Source: Chromera velia
Lineage: Eukaryota; Sar; Chromeraceae
Assembly (NCBI GenBank): GCA_018398765.1
Contig: JAHBMJ010001292.1
Span: 1-28,389, forward strand
DNA: 28,389 bases
Direction: 5' to 3'
Part shown: in pieces, positions 27,605-28,389 of the stretch
How the letters are laid out: every line of letters begins with the position of its first letter
How positions within the stretch are numbered: position 1 is the first letter of the stretch
Program-made: the position numbers and the translations under genes
Notes under the pieces: model-generated
What the model saw: the letters and a program-made list of their open reading frames with translations, nothing else
Databases searched by the model: none
Told to the model about the DNA's origin: nothing

Positions 27605-28389
27605 CTACGCTTTACGTAAACCCTCATCCCATAAGTCTAGCCCCCCATTCTTTGTGAACGCTTTCAGAGAGAGGGCTACCCCCATCAACTCATTGTCACA
27701 GACAGGGGTACATCTGCCTACTTCACCTAGATAAGAGAGAGGCCGGGAGAGGGATGAGTCAGAAATACATTCATGTATAGACGAAGAGGGAGGAGAAGAG
27801 AAGTTAAGAAAAAGAGAGACAGCCACATGCTGCTTTGCGACCTCGGGACGTGACTCGACCACGTAAGAAGAGAGATAACAAAGAAGCAGAGGGTCAATCA
27901 AAGGAATGTCAATTACCGACTTAGACTTCCCACTCTTAAAGGTCCATACCCTGGTCAGTCTGACCTCCACCCCCCTTCTTTCATCCTTTAGGTGCAGACC
28001 GGCGGCTGGCAGGAAGTTGGACTTCTCACAAAGTGAGTGAAGGATCCAACGACCTGCTTTATCAAGATTTAAACATAGAGATTTACACGTGAATTCAAGT
28101 GAGTGTCCGTCTGCATTCCTATTCCCTTCATGCCCTGTCCTGGTTTTAGTGTCTATTTCCCTTTCCCACGTGACCCCTTTTGGGCACTCGCTAGCCAGGT
28201 GTGTATTCAGGTTCCCCATCACCATTCGCAGATCTGATAGGGGGACAGCACATAACGCCTCCAACAATTCTTCCATCTTTTTATGTACCCGTTCTCTGGA
28301 ACCTCTATGGTCCGAATTAGCATGCAGAAGATACACACCGAAGACGTGTAGCGTTCGGGTACGTGAACTATCTTCCCCCCCCCCCCCCC
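27605..28389 (-). pseudogene. LINE AP-type endonuclease fragment
   Basis: Only the C-terminal part of the domain is in the window; the frame is already open at the edge. The motif MGNLNTHLA corresponds to the GDxN motif of AP endonucleases with the catalytic Asp replaced by Asn. Further on, VWTFKSGKSKSVIDIPLID matches the conserved strand before the last motif, and KQHVAVSLFL stands where SDH is expected, so a second active-site Asp is missing. The frame ends with TAG at 27605-27607. With these losses the nuclease should be dead. Confidence 0.8.

Larger units (their letters stand above)
24440..28389 (-). mobile_element. Degenerate non-LTR retrotransposon (LINE), truncated by the window edge
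   Basis: Read on the minus strand, the element runs endonuclease (28389-27605), Asp-Trp-Trp linker (about 27420-26945), reverse transcriptase (about 27000-25585), C-terminal region (about 25510-24656) and a short 3' untranslated part. The 3' part has A/G-rich (CTTT)n on the element strand and ends at, or just after, a (GATT)n tract at 24444-24465. Simple tandem repeats are common LINE 3' tails; the exact end is inferred. The coding region is broken by several in-frame stops and frame changes, so it is inactive. The 5' end lies beyond the window. An AP-type endonuclease before the RT excludes LTR, Penelope-like and R2-type elements; I do not assign a clade. Confidence 0.85.

Noticed and set aside
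24440-28389. LTR retrotransposon or retrovirus-like element
   Set aside because: No protease, integrase or terminal repeats; an AP-type endonuclease precedes the RT, as in non-LTR elements.

Overview
This is a stretch of nuclear DNA from an intron-rich protist, most likely an alveolate. The best single clue is the cytochrome c at 21056-22307. Its N-terminus ([10 protein letters not shown]) and C-terminal half ([30 protein letters not shown]) are of the type I know from apicomplexans and their algal relatives. The multi-exon GT-AG genes, the pyrimidine microsatellites packed into introns, the ankyrin protein with PPCPW-type repeats and the degenerate LINE would suit a chromerid alga such as Chromera velia. 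That species name is a guess; 'myzozoan alveolate' is the firmer statement.

Layout. (1) 430-4874, plus strand: a four-exon gene for a poly-glutamate, F-box-like, ankyrin-repeat protein. (2) 4875-6823: intergenic, partly AT-rich, with two short tandem duplications and fragments of a dispersed repeat. (3) 6824-13087, plus strand: an eleven-exon TTC5 (Strap) homologue, TPR repeats followed by an OB fold, carrying two long low-complexity insertions. An alternative last exon may extend it to 14193. (4) 14194-18931: no recognisable gene; one weak two-exon candidate (15239-15706) and an AT-rich island (about 16380-18050). (5) 18932-20425, minus strand: CBF5/dyskerin, the H/ACA pseudouridine synthase, in one uninterrupted exon. 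(6) 21056-22307, plus strand: cytochrome c in three exons, divergent from CBF5 across about 630 bp. (7) 22308-24440: intergenic, with a second AT-rich island and one orphan exon-like ORF. (8) about 24440-28389, minus strand: a decayed non-LTR retrotransposon (AP endonuclease, reverse transcriptase, C-terminal region), cut by the right edge of the window.

The genes do not form a pathway. CBF5 (rRNA modification), cytochrome c (respiration) and TTC5 (TPR adaptor, tubulin mRNA autoregulation in animals) are housekeeping genes set among lineage-specific and repetitive DNA. The most distinctive features are architectural. Several introns begin with tandem GTCA/CAGT copies of the 5' splice site, and introns repeatedly carry TTTC, TC and TG microsatellite blocks in the same order on the sense strand. 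Separated AT-rich islands share diverged repeat words. I found no CRISPR array, rRNA or tRNA gene, and no convincing new defence or metabolic system.
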